A stretch of DNA of 6,622 nt from CAZWSE01 sp964636575 (GTDB lineage: Bacteria > Pseudomonadota > Alphaproteobacteria > Rhodobacterales > Rhodobacteraceae). The stretch is taken from positions 1-6,622 of the forward strand of contig CAZWSE010000139.1 of the NCBI GenBank assembly GCA_964636575.1, given 5' to 3'. Within the stretch, counting starts at the first letter, position 1. Every line of letters begins with the position of its first letter. Below are positions 4,653-6,622 of this stretch, in pieces. The translations under genes and the position numbers were made by a program. Under the pieces are notes generated by a model, which saw nothing but the letters and a program-made list of their open reading frames with translations, was not told the origin of the DNA and ran no database searches.

Positions 4653-6622
4653 ATGGCATTACTGTTGGGCGTTGATACCGGGGGCACCTATACGGATGCC
4701 GTTTTGATCCGTGATGAAACCGATGTCATCGCCAGTGCAAAGTCTTTGACCACCCGTCATGATCTTGCCATTGGCGTTGGTGGCGCTGTCCGTGCTGTTT
4801 TGGCTAGCGCTGGTTGTGATGTGGCTGACATTGGCATGGCGTCTTTGTCGACGACCCTTGCCACCAATGCTTTGGTCGAAGGGCAGGGTGGCCGTGTTGC
4901 TTTGATCTATATCGGGTTCAAGGAATCCGATTTGGACGCCCACGGTTTGTCTGATGCCTTGAAGGGTGATCCATACATCGTGCTGTCGGGTGGTCATAAT
5001 CATGCGGGCGGTGAGGCACATGTTTTGGATGAAAAGGCCCTAACTGCCTTTTTAGAGACGCATAAGGTGGATGTTTCGGGCTTTGCTGTTGCGTCACAGT
5101 TTGCCACCCGTAACCCCGCCCATGAATTGCGTGCTGCCCAGTTGGTGCAGGATATCACTGGCCGTCCTGTATCGTCTTCCCATCAGTTGTCGGCCAAGTT
5201 GAACGGTCCCAAGCGCGCGATGACGGCTGTTTTGAATGCCCGTTTGATTGGTATGATTGATCGGTTGATTGGTCGTACCGAAGACACGCTGAAAGACCTT
5301 GGCATTGCCGCCCCTTTGATGGTTGTGCGCGGCGATGGTGCTTTGATTTCGAGCGCTATGGCCCGCACCCGTCCGATTGAGACGATCCTGAGTGGTCCCG
5401 CGGCCAGTATCGTTGGTGCCCGTTGGCTAACTGGTGCGGACACTGCGTTGGTGTCGGATATTGGTGGCACCACGACCGATGTTGCCGTGCTGACAGGCGG
5501 GCGTCCTGCGATTGATCCTGCTGGTGCCCGTGTTGGGCCTTACCGCACGATGGTTGAGGCTGTTGCGATGCGCACGACGGGGCTGGGTGGTGACAGCGAG
5601 GTTCATTTTGTATCCGAAGGATTGCAGGGCGGTGTGACGCTTGGTCCGCGCCGTGTTTTGCCTGTGTCGCTGATCGCTTTGGATGCGCCTGGGCTGGTGC
5701 ATGACGCGTTGGACCAGCAGTTGCGCAATGCGGTGCCCGGAGACCACGATGGCCGCTTTGTGCGTATGGTTAAGGGGCATACTGCTGAGGGTCTTGGCCC
5801 GCGTGAGGCTGATTTACTGGCGCGCTGTGAGGCGGGTGTTTTGCCTGTCGGTGCGCTGATCAAAAACCGAATTGAACTAGGTGCGTTGAAGCGATTGGTG
5901 GATCGTGGGTTGGTGCAGGTGTCTGGCGTGACCCCGTCCGACGCGAGCCATGTTTTGGGGCTTGCGGATGCTTGGGATGCCGAGGCTGCCGCAAAGGCGA
6001 TGTTGCTGTTTGGTCGGCGGCGTACGGGGGCGGGTGAGATGCTCGCCACGGACCCGAAGGTTATGGCCCGCAAGATCGTGGATCAACTGACCGAACAGAC
6101 CGCTTTAGCTTTGTTAGAGACTGCTTTTGCCGAAGATTCCCATGATTTTGAGGTGCCGCCTGAGACGCTTGCCCGCCATGTTTTGACCCAGCGCGGGCGG
6201 TCCAAACACCGTGGTTTGATCGCGATTGATCTGGGGTTGAACCTGCCGGTCATCGGTCTTGGGGCCTCTGCATCTACCTATTACCCTGCCGTTGGAGACG
6301 CGCTTCATACGGACATGATATTGCCCAAACACGCGGGCGTTGCGAATGCCATTGGTGCTGTTGTGGGCCGTGTCACGATGCGCAGAATGGGCACTGTTAC
6401 ATCCCCTTCAGACGGGAAGTATCGTGTGCATCTGGATGCTGGTCCTGAGGATTTCGGCGATGCAGATGCTGCGATGGAGCGGATGGAAAACTGGCTGCGC
6501 GACAGCACGGAGGCGGATGCCAAAGCCTCTGGCGCGGATGATATTCAAGTGACCGTCCAGCGCGATGTCAAGACCGCTGGCGTAGAGTCCCGTGAGGTGT
6601 TCATTGAGGCCGAGATTACTGT
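4653..6622 (+). CDS. Hydantoinase/oxoprolinase family protein (HyuA-like), 3' end outside window
   Basis: I read this frame codon by codon from ATG 4653 to the right edge: 656 full codons and no stop. Proteins of this family (N-methylhydantoinase A, 5-oxoprolinase, acetone carboxylase beta subunit relatives) use ATP in an actin/Hsp70-like fold to activate lactam, hydantoin or ketone substrates. Visible landmarks are the N-terminal phosphate loop GVDTGGTYTDAV (residues 6-17), the hydantoinase A N-terminal signature STTLATNALVEG (66-77), LSGPAASIVGA (246-256), the second phosphate loop DIGGTTTDVAVL (269-280), and STYYPAVGD (541-549) with PKHAGVANAIGAVVG (558-572) in the C-terminal half. Single-chain members are often about 650-700 residues, so the true end is probably close (inference). 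No HyuB-like partner is visible. The substrate cannot be told from sequence. Family call is strong; specific activity is not assigned. Confidence 0.93.
   Translation, partial: MALLLGVDTGGTYTDAVLIRDETDVIASAKSLTTRHDLAIGVGGAVRAVLASAGCDVADIGMASLSTTLATNALVEGQGGRVALIYIGFKESDLDAHGLSDALKGDPYIVLSGGHNHAGGEAHVLDEKALTAFLETHKVDVSGFAVASQFATRNPAHELRAAQLVQDITGRPVSSSHQLSAKLNGPKRAMTAVLNARLIGMIDRLIGRTEDTLKDLGIAAPLMVVRGDGALISSAMARTRPIETILSGPAASIVGARWLTGADTALVSDIGGTTTDVAVLTGGRPAIDPAGARVGPYRTMVEAVAMRTTGLGGDSEVHFVSEGLQGGVTLGPRRVLPVSLIALDAPGLVHDALDQQLRNAVPGDHDGRFVRMVKGHTAEGLGPREADLLARCEAGVLPVGALIKNRIELGALKRLVDRGLVQVSGVTPSDASHVLGLADAWDAEAAAKAMLLFGRRRTGAGEMLATDPKVMARKIVDQLTEQTALALLETAFAEDSHDFEVPPETLARHVLTQRGRSKHRGLIAIDLGLNLPVIGLGASASTYYPAVGDALHTDMILPKHAGVANAIGAVVGRVTMRRMGTVTSPSDGKYRVHLDAGPEDFGDADAAMERMENWLRDSTEADAKASGADDIQVTVQRDVKTAGVESREVFIEAEIT

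Noticed and set aside
4061..4687. Minus-strand open frame (208 codons) opposite the end of queG
   Set aside because: It lies across the iron-sulphur region and C-terminus of an intact queG and runs into the hydantoinase start; the product shows no family features.
5603..6073. Minus-strand open frames opposite the hydantoinase gene, including a Ser/Pro/Arg-rich 156-codon one
   Set aside because: The + strand frame is continuously open with strong family motifs; the antisense product composition is what reversed codons of such a gene give.

Overview
The window looks like chromosomal DNA from an alphaproteobacterium, most likely a marine Rhodobacterales (roseobacter-type) species. The basis is the protein set (a roseobacter-style Hint-domain protein, MtgA, a GST next to QueG, a single-chain hydantoinase/oxoprolinase), moderately high GC, and heavy use of TTG (Leu), GTT and GCT codons. 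The order is inferred from protein character only; the genus cannot be fixed. It is a draft assembly with a 100-N gap at 1501-1600.

Layout: every supported gene is on the + strand. (1) 1-1221, C-terminal quarter of gltB, the large subunit of NADPH-glutamate synthase, cut by the window's left edge and followed by a GC-rich hairpin at 1232-1252. (2) 1222-1420, an AT-richer intergenic region with an exact TATAAT and two small inverted repeats. (3) 1421-1996, a Hint (hedgehog/intein-type) domain protein interrupted by the N gap. (4) 2039-2815, mtgA, a monofunctional peptidoglycan glycosyltransferase. (5) 2871-3536, a glutathione S-transferase family protein. (6) 3560-4624, queG, epoxyqueuosine reductase. 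(7) 4653 to the right edge, a hydantoinase/oxoprolinase (HyuA-like) ATPase-fold protein, open without a stop for 656 codons.

Functionally these are mostly housekeeping genes: nitrogen assimilation (GltB), cell-wall polymerisation (MtgA), tRNA wobble-base modification (QueG), glutathione-linked chemistry (GST) and possibly lactam or hydantoin turnover (HyuA). From mtgA to hyuA the gaps are short (55, 23 and 28 bases) with no convincing terminator, so co-transcription is plausible, but no single pathway links the products. No tRNA, rRNA, CRISPR array, insertion sequence or phage gene was seen. The least ordinary element is the Hint-domain gene, whose presumed catalytic N-terminal part is hidden by the assembly gap. 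I found no convincing new multi-gene system.
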